NCBI RefSeq assembly: GCF_001942495.1
Contig: NZ_MKZS01000001.1
Coordinates: forward strand, 7,242,184-7,306,183
Direction: 5' to 3'
Length of the DNA stretch: 64,000 nucleotides
Origin: Moorena bouillonii PNG
GTDB lineage: Bacteria; Cyanobacteriota; Cyanobacteriia; Cyanobacteriales; Coleofasciculaceae
Below are positions 8,656 to 16,660 of this stretch, one piece after another. The position numbers and the translations under genes were made by a program. A model generated the notes under the pieces. The model did not search any database. It was not told where the DNA came from and was given only the letters and a program-made list of their open reading frames with translations. Position 1 is the stretch's first letter; each line of letters opens with the position of its first letter.

Positions 8656-9417
8656 CTAACCTATTTCAGTAATACTGACAATTTTGCTGCCCATTTTGTG
8701 CATATTTTGAATCCTCGCCGACAGCTGGTCGTAACCCACCTCATAGGTAGCATTACTCCGCTTGAAGCGAGAACCAACACCAGCTTTAGCTACAGTAACC
8801 TTAAAGCGTTTGCCTGTATTGGCGTAAGTACCTGAACCCCCAGCAGGAGCAGTAATCTTGGTAGACACATTAGCCGCTAAATCACTAATCAGCTTGGCTT
8901 GGTTACTGCTATCACTGGTAGCATCTCCCCGCATCAAACAAAACGTCCGATTAAAGGCTACGTTCTTAATCCCAACTTCGGTAGTATTACTACGAGGATA
9001 GGGGACAATGAACTCGCCAAAATTAAACTGATACTCGTCGCTATCGATATAAGAATCGATGTCTGCGTCGTAGCCAGCAGCATTATAAATTAGAACGTGT
9101 TCGGCAATTTCTGTTTGATCCTGGGGAGCACGACCTAGAAAATGCTTGTAGTTGAGCTCAATGAAACGATACTGGGAAGCAGAATCAAAAAACAGGGACT
9201 TATACAACTCTGATTTAGCGACCATGCGCACAAAGCCCCGTACACTGATGTCCCCATTGCGCAGCATCGATTCAGCGCTAGTTAAGCGATCGGATTCCAG
9301 CAAGTGCGGGTTACCTAGAACCTGTTTGTAAACTGCCCGAATCACTGTCTGCACATCATCTTCTGTTGCACCAGGACGCAACTCTACCGGGTCAGCATCC
9401 ATTACCCAAAGTGACAT
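8656..9417 (-). CDS. Phycobilisome rod linker (phycoerythrin-associated, CpeC/D/E type)
   Basis: The 253-residue protein has an N-terminal PBS_linker_poly domain ([55 protein letters not shown]) and a C-terminal CpcD-like domain of about 55 residues (GKRFKVTVA ... [20 protein letters not shown] ... ITEIG). It is the last of four same-strand linker genes separated by 45-190 bp. Linkers of this kind sit in the centre of phycoerythrin hexamers and set rod length and energy flow. AGGAGG stands upstream of the ATG. Which of CpeC, CpeD or CpeE it is cannot be settled here. Confidence 0.88.
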   Translation of the reverse strand: MSLWVMDADPVELRPGATEDDVQTVIRAVYKQVLGNPHLLESDRLTSAESMLRNGDISVRGFVRMVAKSELYKSLFFDSASQYRFIELNYKHFLGRAPQDQTEIAEHVLIYNAAGYDADIDSYIDSDEYQFNFGEFIVPYPRSNTTEVGIKNVAFNRTFCLMRGDATSDSSNQAKLISDLAANVSTKITAPAGGSGTYANTGKRFKVTVAKAGVGSRFKRSNATYEVGYDQLSARIQNMHKMGSKIVSITEIG

Positions 9418-9472
9418 TTAAATTCCTCCTAAATTCTTTGCTCAAATTTAGCTGACTGACACAGCTATTCAC

Positions 9473-9522
9473 TTATCAGTTACCAGTTATCAGTTATCAG
9501 TTACCAGTTATCAGTTACCAGT
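9473..9522. repeat. 10-bp tandem repeat (TTATCAG/TTACCAG)
   Basis: Five units of about 10 bp (CAGTTATCAGTTACCAGTTA pattern) fill the gap between two linker genes. They lie within the putative polycistronic transcript. Confidence 0.7.
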
Positions 9523-9576
9523 TTTTTTTGATTACCATTAACTATTGACTTAGTAACTGATAACCGGGCTACTCGA

Positions 9577-10371
9577 TCAATTTAACTCAGTAATACTGAG
9601 AATCTTGCCACCGCTTTTATGAATACTCTGCACTTGTTCAGAGAGTTGGTCATAGCTAACCTGATAGTTCAGCTTGCTATACTTATTCAACCGGGCTGCA
9701 CCAGCGCATGTGGAAACAGCAATCTGGTAGCGCTTGCCAGTATTGCCATAACCTGCACCATTGCCAATCGCTGGAGCCTTAACTTTTGGAGATAGATTAC
9801 TAGCTACAGAAGTAATTAGCTGAGCTGGTTTTCCACTATCACTGGTAGGAGATCCTCGTAATAAGGAGAACATCCGATTAAAGCCCACATTCTTAATTCC
9901 TGCTTGGCTACGGATGCTGCGGGGGTAGGGAACGACGTCCTCGCCAAAATTCTGGAGATATTCCTCACTATCGATATAGGAATCGATTTCAGCTCCATAA
10001 CCCTGTTCATTGTAAAGGCTGACGTGCTCAGAGATTTCAGCTTGATCTAAAGGAGCACGACCCAGCAAATGCTTGCAATTAAGTTCAATGAACCGATAGG
10101 GAGAAGACCCCTGGAAAAACCTGGATTGATACAGGGCTGATTGAGCTACCATGCGCACAAAGCCACGGACAGTAATATCCCCATTCCGCAACATTGATTC
10201 CCCATTAGCGAGTCGCTCGCTATCCATCAGATGGGCATTGCCCAAAACCTGCTTGTAAACAGCTCGAATTACCGTTTGTAAATCATCTTCACTAGCAAAA
10301 GGCCGTAATTCTAATGGATCACCTTCAAAGGCATCCAAGCCTAGAACAGCTGAGCGAGTTAAATTTCCCAT
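9577..10371 (-). CDS. Phycobilisome rod linker (phycoerythrin-associated, CpeC/D/E type)
   Basis: The 264-residue protein carries PBS_linker_poly (about residues 20-160: [59 protein letters not shown]) and a C-terminal CpcD-like domain (GKRYQIAVS ... [18 protein letters not shown] ... SITELN). It is 45 bp downstream of the preceding linker gene on the same strand and clearly a paralogue of the 8656-9417 gene. GGAGAG precedes the ATG. Role as a phycoerythrin rod linker is family knowledge; the exact subtype is uncertain. Confidence 0.88.
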   Translation of the reverse strand: MGNLTRSAVLGLDAFEGDPLELRPFASEDDLQTVIRAVYKQVLGNAHLMDSERLANGESMLRNGDITVRGFVRMVAQSALYQSRFFQGSSPYRFIELNCKHLLGRAPLDQAEISEHVSLYNEQGYGAEIDSYIDSEEYLQNFGEDVVPYPRSIRSQAGIKNVGFNRMFSLLRGSPTSDSGKPAQLITSVASNLSPKVKAPAIGNGAGYGNTGKRYQIAVSTCAGAARLNKYSKLNYQVSYDQLSEQVQSIHKSGGKILSITELN

Positions 10372-10416
10372 TTCTATCTCTCCTTTAAAATTTCCGAAAA
10401 GACAAAACTCCAGATA

Positions 10417-11208
10417 TTAGGAGATTTCTGTAATGCTGACGATTGTCCCACTAGTGCGATTAATCCGCTGAATTTGGGGTGTCATCTTGCTGCCAGGAAC
10501 AATGTACTCAGTGGTACTACGACGGCGACGACCGCTGTACATGGCACCCCGGACTACAATTTTGAACATCTTTTCGGTAGCATCAGCATAAGCGGCAGCA
10601 CGACAACCTGCCAGTGGAACAATTTCGCTGGTGCTATTGGTGGCAACTGCTTCTACCAAGCAAGAGCTTTTTATGGAGCTATCAATTTCTGGACGACCCC
10701 TTACCAAGGAGAGGGTACGGTTATAGCCCACCTGCTTTTGGCCGATTTGGCTAGTAGCACCACAATAGTAGGGTACGGTATCATCCCCAAAATTATTTTG
10801 GTACTCGTCACTATTGATGTAAGAATCAATCTCAGCATCGTAGCCCTGCTCAATACAGATGCGGATGTGTTCCGAAATTTCTGTCTGATCCAGGGGAGCA
10901 CGACCCAATAAATGCTTAAAGTTAAGCTCAATAAATCGGTAGGGCGCACAGGATTCAAAATACCGAGCGCGATAGAAATCTGATTTGGCAACAGCCCGGA
11001 CAAATTCCCTGACACTGATGCTGCCATCGCATAATTGCGATTCAGCATTCACCAGCCGCTCGCTCTCCATAATGTGGGGGTTGCCCAAAACTTGACGATA
11101 AACTGCCCGAATTACAGCTTGCACTTCATCAATGCCGCTAGTGGGCCATAGTTCAAAGATGGTATCTGAATCTAGACCAAACTTGGCAGTAGGCGCTGTA
11201 CTGACCAT
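10417..11208 (-). CDS. Phycobilisome rod linker (phycoerythrin-associated, CpeC/D/E type)
   Basis: The 263-residue protein contains PBS_linker_poly ([59 protein letters not shown]) and a C-terminal CpcD-like domain (EKMFKIVVRG ... RRRRSTTEYIVPGSKMTPQI ... SITEIS). An Arg-rich stretch RRRRS marks the CpcD region. It is the second gene of the four-linker run. The N-terminal segment before the domain is short and unlike its neighbours. AGGAG lies before the ATG. Confidence 0.87.
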   Translation of the reverse strand: MVSTAPTAKFGLDSDTIFELWPTSGIDEVQAVIRAVYRQVLGNPHIMESERLVNAESQLCDGSISVREFVRAVAKSDFYRARYFESCAPYRFIELNFKHLLGRAPLDQTEISEHIRICIEQGYDAEIDSYINSDEYQNNFGDDTVPYYCGATSQIGQKQVGYNRTLSLVRGRPEIDSSIKSSCLVEAVATNSTSEIVPLAGCRAAAYADATEKMFKIVVRGAMYSGRRRRSTTEYIVPGSKMTPQIQRINRTSGTIVSITEIS

Positions 11209-11398
11209 TTAAATTTCTCCTTGCAAAAAACTTATTCAAAATAGAGGGGATTTTCCTTGCCAAAACAAAGTAACCAACCCTTCATTGAACTGCACCTCTA
11301 CCTTCTTTGGCAGCAAGCCAACTAGTTTGCTGCCAAAGTACGCAGAAATACACGAACTTTTCCAGATTAGAAACGTTTGAATCCCGATTGAATCCTAA

Positions 11399-12268
11399 TT
11401 ACACAACGGTGATGCTTGCAATCACGCCACCCTGCTTATGAATCCGCTGGTACTCTTTGGAGAGCTGATCAAACGGAACCAGGTATACCTGATTACTGCG
11501 CCGGAATTTGGATACCCGATTCACTGCACCAGGGGACTTATAGCCAGTTACCTCAATGCGGTACACCTTACCTTCAGCAGTAGCTCCAGCACCATGACGA
11601 GTTCTGGCACCCAATGGCGTCTCTTGGAAAGACCAGCCAGATACACCACCAGATGGGGGAATCACTGCTGTAGGAATTTCTTGAATTACATTCTTATTGA
11701 GACAGGGACTATTGCCAGCCAAGCTCCCTTTGAAGTCGCTACTAGAGGCTCCTCGCAACAGTTGGAACATGTGGGTAAACCCAACCATCTTCTTGCCTGT
11801 TTGGGTTTTGTAGCCCCGGTAGAAGGGAACCGTATCTTCCCCATAGACTTCCTGGTACTCGTCACTGTCGAGGTAGGAATCAATCTCTGCCTCGAAGCCT
11901 CCTTCATCCCAGATAATACTGTGAGCTTTCATCTCATCGAAGCCATCGGGAGCCCGACCAAGTAAATGTTTGAAATTCAGCTCAATTACGCGGTAGCGGG
12001 GGGCTTTGTCGAAAAACCGGGAGCTGTAAGCATCCGATTTAGCTACTGCCCGCACAAATTCCCGAACGCTGAGTTCACCTAGTTTGAACTGAGACTCTGG
12101 GACAGCGAGTCGCTCACTTTCCATGACATAAGCATTGCCCAATACTTGCCGATAGACCGCCCGAATCACGGCCTCAGCGTCCTCGCTTGAGATACCTGGC
12201 CAGACTTCGATTGGATCTGTGTCTTCAAATAGGCCGACACCTAGCTGTGATGCTGGTCCGAATGCCAT
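11399..12268 (-). CDS. Phycobilisome rod linker (PecC/CpcC-like, with CpcD domain)
   Basis: First gene of the linker run. The 289-residue protein begins MAFGPASQLGVGLFED, the classical start of phycocyanin/phycoerythrocyanin-type rod linkers, followed by PBS_linker_poly ([54 protein letters not shown]) and a full C-terminal CpcD domain (GKVYRIEVTGYKSPG ... FRRSNQVYLVPFDQLSKEYQ ... GGVIASITVV). It differs from the three downstream phycoerythrin-type linkers and is the closest relative of both halves of the tandem linker at 6086-7912. GGAGAATC stands before the ATG; its promoter should lie in 12269-12580. Confidence 0.88.
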   Translation of the reverse strand: MAFGPASQLGVGLFEDTDPIEVWPGISSEDAEAVIRAVYRQVLGNAYVMESERLAVPESQFKLGELSVREFVRAVAKSDAYSSRFFDKAPRYRVIELNFKHLLGRAPDGFDEMKAHSIIWDEGGFEAEIDSYLDSDEYQEVYGEDTVPFYRGYKTQTGKKMVGFTHMFQLLRGASSSDFKGSLAGNSPCLNKNVIQEIPTAVIPPSGGVSGWSFQETPLGARTRHGAGATAEGKVYRIEVTGYKSPGAVNRVSKFRRSNQVYLVPFDQLSKEYQRIHKQGGVIASITVV

Positions 12269-12586
12269 TAAGAGATTCTCCTAGATAGCAACAAATTTTT
12301 TAATCAGGGTTTTCTCAGGGTGTTTAAAAAACTTTACAAGCTTTTAAACAACAACATAACCTCTCTCACGACTCCTGATTGAGGAGTCTTGGGAGCTCAT
12401 AGCTCCTGTGAGCGAGATTGTGTCAGTGTTTTACACCTTCACACATTTATTTATACAATGCCCTGATCACCCTAAATTATCAAGATTTGTAAACTTCTGG
12501 GATTGCCTGTGATTGAAACTGACAAGTATCTTAGAAATTATGAATTATAAAGTATGACGTATGAAGTATGAAAACTTTGATTGTTT

Positions 12587-12709
12587 TATAGTGTATTTAT
12601 CACTTTGGTGAGGTACAAATTTTTTGGATTATAGGGAACAGGGAACCGGGAACAGGGAACCGGGAACATAAAACCAATTATCTGTACCTCATAAATATGA
12701 TAACAGCTA
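12587..12709. repeat. Variable-core repeat element (copy B), core of GGGAAC(A/C) units
   Basis: Left end TATAGTGTATTTATCACTTT then GGTGAGGTACA; right end TGTACCTCATAAATATGATA then ACAGCTA. The ends match copies A, C, D, E and F, but the core is AGGGAACAGGGAACCGGGAA-type repeats. It lies in the 12269-13040 gap between the linker operon and the HEAT gene. Confidence 0.7.
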
Positions 12710-12754
12710 GATTTATGATTTTTTTTAAGCTACCCTAGACGGAACACCCAGGGC

Positions 12755-12909
12755 GAACAACCTTGGCCAAAAGGCCACGCTACGCGAACAACCTTGGCCA
12801 AAAGGCCACGCTACGCGAACAACCTTGGCCAAAAGGCCACGCTACGCGAACAACCTTGGCCAAAAGGCCACGCTACGCGAACAACCTTGGCCAAAAGGCC
12901 ACGCTACGC
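12755..12909. repeat. 31-bp tandem repeat, five identical copies
   Basis: The unit GAACAACCTTGGCCAAAAGG + CCACGCTACGC begins at 12755, 12786, 12817, 12848 and 12879; a sixth start (12910) passes straight into the AACCTTC array. Each unit contains the palindrome CCTTGGCCAAAAGG. A related single copy is found inside the DUF255 gene at 40248-40276 and another near 52060-52087. It is open in three frames but not a gene. Confidence 0.9.
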
Positions 12910-12914
12910 GAACA

Positions 12915-13045
12915 ACTCTTCAACCTTCAACCTTCAACCTTCAACCTTCAACCCTTCAACCTTCAACCTTCAACCCTTCAACCCTTCAACCTTCAACCCT
13001 TCAACCCTTCAACCCTTCAACCCTTCAACCCTTCAACCCTTCAAC
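12915..13045. repeat. AACCTTC / AACCCTTC heptamer-octamer array
   Basis: About 17 mixed 7-bp and 8-bp units abut and enter the 3' end of the downstream minus-strand HEAT gene, whose TGA stop lies in the last unit. Confidence 0.85.
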
Positions 13046-13907
13046 CCTTCTGAATTTGTGCGATCGCTACCTTGACCAGTTGGCGAATTTCCTCTCGCTG
13101 ATCGGATAACTTGGCTGTTAAGGCGGGTAAAGCCGCTTCATCTTTAAGCTTCCCTAAGGATAAGATTACCCTCCGCCTCACCTCTTGGCTGGGGTCTTCC
13201 AGTAACGGGATTAAATTGGGAACCCCTAGCTGGGGGTCAAGTTGGCTCACCGATGTCGCTGCTTCGGCACGAACATTGACAGATTCATCTTTCAGTGCTA
13301 ATAAGAGAATATCTCTAGCCTGGTCATTACCTGGTTCATCCACCAAATTAGCGATCGCTCCGACTACTGCCATCCGCACATCTTCCGATTCCGAGTGGAT
13401 TGCCTGATACAGGTGCTCAGCTGCGTCTGACCCAATGAAAGCAAGTGCCCAAGAGGCATGACCTTTGGCAGTTTGGGGATAATCCGCTGATTCCAACACC
13501 TCAATCAACTTTGGGACAGCCGCTTCTCCCATTCTGGCTAAGGCTCCAGCCGCTGAACTCTTGACCACTGTATCCTCATCATTTAACAAAGCATTGATCA
13601 GGGTAGGAACCGCCTGGGGATCCCTTATTTTTGCTAAAGCCTTGCCACAAGACCTGCGCACCACCGGGTTTGGGTGATTAGCTAGTGCTTCGAGCAAGAA
13701 CGGAGAAGCTACCTTACCAATTTTGCCAAAGGCTTCCACGAATCCCAGTCTGACCATTCCCCGGCTATCAGCCAGGGATTCAACCATCTTTTTTAACTGT
13801 TGCGGATTAGTAATATCAACGTTTCCCTCAGCAAGTTGGCTATTGACATCAGCCAGCAAGCTGTCAGTTTCAGAGGGAGCTGGCGGTTGAGTTTCCGATG
13901 TAACCAT
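13041..13907 (-). CDS. HEAT-repeat bilin lyase-family protein (CpeF/CpcF-like)
   Basis: The 288-residue protein has an N-terminal low-complexity segment (to about 35) followed by at least six HEAT/PBS-lyase repeats (for example LLEALANHPNPVVRRSCGKA, LINALLNDEDTVVKSSAAGA, LIPLLEDPSQEVRRRVILSL). Its size and location among phycoerythrin linker genes fit a phycoerythrobilin lyase or chaperone such as CpeF, but I cannot distinguish it from other E/F-type paralogues. It is 54 bp downstream of the 68-residue gene and probably co-transcribed with it. The final codons and the stop are supplied by the adjacent AACCCTTC array. Confidence 0.8.
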   Translation of the reverse strand: MVTSETQPPAPSETDSLLADVNSQLAEGNVDITNPQQLKKMVESLADSRGMVRLGFVEAFGKIGKVASPFLLEALANHPNPVVRRSCGKALAKIRDPQAVPTLINALLNDEDTVVKSSAAGALARMGEAAVPKLIEVLESADYPQTAKGHASWALAFIGSDAAEHLYQAIHSESEDVRMAVVGAIANLVDEPGNDQARDILLLALKDESVNVRAEAATSVSQLDPQLGVPNLIPLLEDPSQEVRRRVILSLGKLKDEAALPALTAKLSDQREEIRQLVKVAIAQIQKG

Positions 13908-13961
13908 GGGTAATTCCAGTTGCTTTAGTCAGTTGCGTCAGGATGATGGCAAGGATGATTG

Positions 13962-14168
13962 CTAGGGGCGGAGATTTTCCAGAGCAGCGTCGATCTTAAT
14001 AATTTCTGGGTGGTTTTTGATATGCTCCATGGCCGCCTTTTTCGGCAGTTTCACCTTCTGAGCCATTTTCATCACATCATTAACGAGTCTTTCCCGATAT
14101 TTCTCTAGTTCAGTAATAACTTCCTCAATTTCTGCCGGTGATGGCTGGGCTTCTTGAATTTCAGACAT
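13962..14168 (-). CDS. Small conserved protein of phycobilisome cluster (68 aa)
   Basis: This short acidic-then-basic protein begins MSEIQEAQPSPAEIEEVI and is predicted mostly helical, with two helices (about 10-40 and 45-66). I do not recognise a named domain. It sits between a pentapeptide-repeat gene and a HEAT lyase-like gene on the same strand, 54 bp from the latter, which argues that it is real and linked to phycobilisome work. No signal peptide or membrane segment is visible. Function unknown. Confidence 0.7.
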   Translation of the reverse strand: MSEIQEAQPSPAEIEEVITELEKYRERLVNDVMKMAQKVKLPKKAAMEHIKNHPEIIKIDAALENLRP

Positions 14169-14202
14169 TTTGGTGACGTTCTTAAATCGTGATTATTATA
14201 TA

Positions 14203-14512
14203 AGGTTACAGGTTACAGGTTACAGGTTACAAGTTACAGGTTATAGGTTATAGGTTACAGGTTACAGGTTACAAGTTACAGGTTACAGGTTACAGGTTAC
14301 AGGTTACAGGTTACAGGTTACAAGTTACAAGTTACAGGTTACAGGTTACAGGTTACAACCTTCAACCTTCAACGGTTTAACCTTCAACGCTTCAACCTTC
14401 AACCTTCAACCTTTCAACCTTCAACCTTCAACCTTCAACCTTTCAACCTTCAACCTTTCAACCTTTCAACCTTCAACCTTCAACCTTTCAACCTTCAACC
14501 TTCAACTCTTCT
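14203..14512. repeat. Back-to-back heptamer arrays (GGTTACA then AACCTTC)
   Basis: From about 14203 to 14357 there are roughly 22 GGTTACA units (variants AGTTACA, GGTTATA). From 14358 to 14510 there are about 20 AACCTTC units (variants AACCTTTC). The 14169-14501 gap holds nothing else. The second array runs into the stop codon of the pentapeptide gene. Confidence 0.9.
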
Positions 14513-15362
14513 CATGACTGGCTCCTAAACTTTCCCGAGTATTACTTCGAGTATAGGGATTCCAGGTGTCTAGATCTTTATATGGTTGATTCAAAAGCAT
14601 CGAACGGGTGGCTTCACTGATGCCTTGAGCCATGGTAAAGTCAGCGCCAGCAATATTTTGTACATGGTTTAAATCTGCTCCAGTCAGGTCGGCCCCTCGC
14701 AAATCCGCTCCCTCCAGCTCCACGCCACTCATACGGGCATTACGCAAACAAGCCCCGGTCAGGAAAGCCTTCCGTAAGTTGGATCCACTCAAAGCAGCAT
14801 CCTGTAAATTAGCACCGGTTAAATCGGCTCCGCTGAGATAGCCTCCTATTACTCTAATCCCTTGCAAGTCAACTCCCCTCAAATTAGCGGTATTTAGAAA
14901 AGCACCATTGAGATTAGCACCAGGCCCAACAGCCCCAGAACTTTTGTAGCGAAATCCTTCTGGCCAAGTAGTTTCCCGGTCATACAGGGCTACTTGTAGG
15001 TTGGTTTCATTTAAGTTAGCCATCGTCAAATTAGCCTTCCTTAAATCCGCCCGGTTTAAATACGCCCCTTCCAAATCAGCTCCAGTCAGGTCAGCGCCAG
15101 TCAGGTCAGCTCCCCTGAGATCAGCTCCCCTCAGATTCGCTTCCCGCAAAATTGCCTGACTAAGATTAGCCCCAGTCAGGGTAGCTTGGCTCAAATTAGC
15201 TTTCTGTAGGTTAGCACCACTGAGGTTAACCTGGTACAAGTCTCTCTGACTCCAATCGATGCCCTCAAGATTAGCATCAGAGATATAGTCTCCGGCTTGG
15301 AACCGTTTTAAGATATCCATAGCTTGGTTGTTAGTGCGATCGCTTAACCGAGTTTGAATCAT
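14502..15362 (-). CDS. Pentapeptide-repeat protein
   Basis: The 286-residue product has A(N/D)LXX pentapeptide repeats from about residue 30 to 260 (ANLSGANLQKANLSQATL-like runs, ADLRGADLTGADLTGADLEG), predicted to form a right-handed quadrilateral beta-helix. The run is interrupted around residues 125-150 by ALYDRETTWPEGFRYKSSGA, a typical break in cyanobacterial members. No signal peptide is visible, so it is probably cytoplasmic. Its biochemical role is unknown. It heads the minus-strand set with the 68-residue and HEAT genes and is divergent from the lyase gene at 15502. An internal ATG (Met15) is an alternative start. The TGA stop falls in the neighbouring heptamer array. Confidence 0.88.
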   Translation of the reverse strand: MIQTRLSDRTNNQAMDILKRFQAGDYISDANLEGIDWSQRDLYQVNLSGANLQKANLSQATLTGANLSQAILREANLRGADLRGADLTGADLTGADLEGAYLNRADLRKANLTMANLNETNLQVALYDRETTWPEGFRYKSSGAVGPGANLNGAFLNTANLRGVDLQGIRVIGGYLSGADLTGANLQDAALSGSNLRKAFLTGACLRNARMSGVELEGADLRGADLTGADLNHVQNIAGADFTMAQGISEATRSMLLNQPYKDLDTWNPYTRSNTRESLGASHEKS

Positions 15363-15501
15363 TATAATTTGTAAACTCTACCTGGAACTGCCAAGGTTAG
15401 TCTACCGTTCTGGTGGGAACACAGGGTATTAAAAACAATTACTATTTCTAGGGTAGGGGCTAGCTCTACCCATCTATCACTATCAGGAGGTTCAAGCAAA
15501 A

Positions 15502-16095
15502 ATGCGACTCAAGCCACCCATGACCATGATGGACTTCTTTCGCAAAAGCGAAGGCAAGTGGTTTACTCAACGCACAGTTCATCACTTCGATAACGCTGCC
15601 GATGAATCCGGGGAATCCAATCTGATGGTTCAAGTCATTGAAAAAGATAACCCTAAAGTCCAAGCCGTGTGTGACCTCCAAAGCATTGACCCCAGCCAGG
15701 CGATGGGGGGAGCGAGCTTTATGTGGCAAATCAATTTAGATGACCGGGAACCAAATTCCAAATATGCCGCAATTCTGATTGATGTTCCAGATGATGAAAC
15801 TAAGCTTAGTGGCAAATTGATTCGAGACCAAGGCTATGTAGAAAGTATTCCGGTAGTGAGTCGGTATTGGTTTGGCAAAGACGGCATCCTCACCATTGAT
15901 ACCAATTACCAGAATAATCAGGGTCAAGAACGTTGTTGGTTTGTCACCGATGATTTTCGTGTCCGAGTCAGCACTGTGCGCATGATGAATGGCGTCAATC
16001 TCATGACCTATTGCTCTGAACGCCGTTGTGTTTCTAGGGAAATGCTGGAACAAATGATTGAAACTAATCGCGCTAGAGCTATGGCGGCGCAATAA
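15502..16095 (+). CDS. CpcS/CpeS-family phycobiliprotein lyase (CpeS/CpeU-like)
   Basis: The 197-residue protein belongs to the lipocalin-like CpcS/CpeS family that ligates phycobilins to cysteine (usually Cys82). It begins with the family pattern MDFFRKSEGKWFTQRTVHHF and contains the conserved late segment ERCWFVTDDFRVRVSTVRM and YCSERR. AGGAGG stands 11 bp before the ATG. The start of the adjacent pentapeptide gene lies 140 bp away on the other strand, so the gap 15363-15501 is a divergent promoter region. It is sequence-divergent from the second family member at 24453, suggesting different target subunits. An IS605 element begins right after its stop. Confidence 0.85.
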   Translation: MRLKPPMTMMDFFRKSEGKWFTQRTVHHFDNAADESGESNLMVQVIEKDNPKVQAVCDLQSIDPSQAMGGASFMWQINLDDREPNSKYAAILIDVPDDETKLSGKLIRDQGYVESIPVVSRYWFGKDGILTIDTNYQNNQGQERCWFVTDDFRVRVSTVRMMNGVNLMTYCSERRCVSREMLEQMIETNRARAMAAQ

Positions 16096-16194
16096 TAATT
16101 AAGGCATTAAAACAAAGGAAGTAACGAGCGAGAGTTAGCCACCTAATTTATTGGGTGGGCGTGGAGCGTACCGGGATTTATCCCGGCTCTCGTG

Positions 16195-16602
16195 TTACTT
16201 TCCTCTTTGGTTTTTAATATATCTCCTCACTGTTTCTGTGCTGGCGTTTCCAGTAGTTGAACAGAAATAACTGGGAGACCAAAGAGTTGGAAGTTTTAAT
16301 AGTTCAGGAAATTCTTTTCGTAAGTGATGTGAAGCCCGGCCTTTTACCCTCTTGATTATCACAGATGGAGAGAAAGTGGGGTCAACCTCCAAGAACATGT
16401 GAACATGGTCTGGCATTATCTCCAAAGCTATCAATTGCCAGTTGTTGTCCTTGCATAAGTCAAAAATAATCTCTTGTAGCCTCATTTTAATTTCGCCAAT
16501 CAATACTGCTTTCCTTCTTTTCGGGCACCAGACAAAGTGGTAATTCAGTAAGGTTACAGAATGCGGGTTTGTCCTGAAAATATCTTGAGTTTTGGTATCC
16601 AT
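16195..16602 (-). CDS. tnpA: IS200/IS605 transposase TnpA (Y1 HUH)
   Basis: The 135-residue protein carries the HUH motif HVHMF (MPDHVHMFLEVDP), the IS200-type segment LLNYHFVWCPKRRKAVLIGE, and a late tyrosine in RRYIKNQRGK that would be the nucleophile for single-strand cleavage. The ATG at 16602 (MDTKTQDIF) is chosen; the longer reading to 16752 runs into the oppositely oriented tnpB and lacks family similarity. Length is normal, so the enzyme may be intact. Confidence 0.88.
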   Translation of the reverse strand: MDTKTQDIFRTNPHSVTLLNYHFVWCPKRRKAVLIGEIKMRLQEIIFDLCKDNNWQLIALEIMPDHVHMFLEVDPTFSPSVIIKRVKGRASHHLRKEFPELLKLPTLWSPSYFCSTTGNASTETVRRYIKNQRGK

Positions 16603-16660
16603 AGGTGTTGAAACCAAGTGTATAATCAAGATATCATATATACAATGAGGTGACAAGAAT

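Noticed and set aside
11438..11965. 175-residue plus-strand frame opposite the first rod linker
   Set aside because: Shadow of a clearly coding linker gene.
12755..13050. Possible CRISPR array
   Set aside because: The 31-bp units are directly adjacent without unique spacers, and no cas genes are nearby; it is a simple tandem array.
14203..14512. Possible CRISPR or regulatory iteron array
   Set aside because: Seven-base units without spacers and no replication gene nearby.
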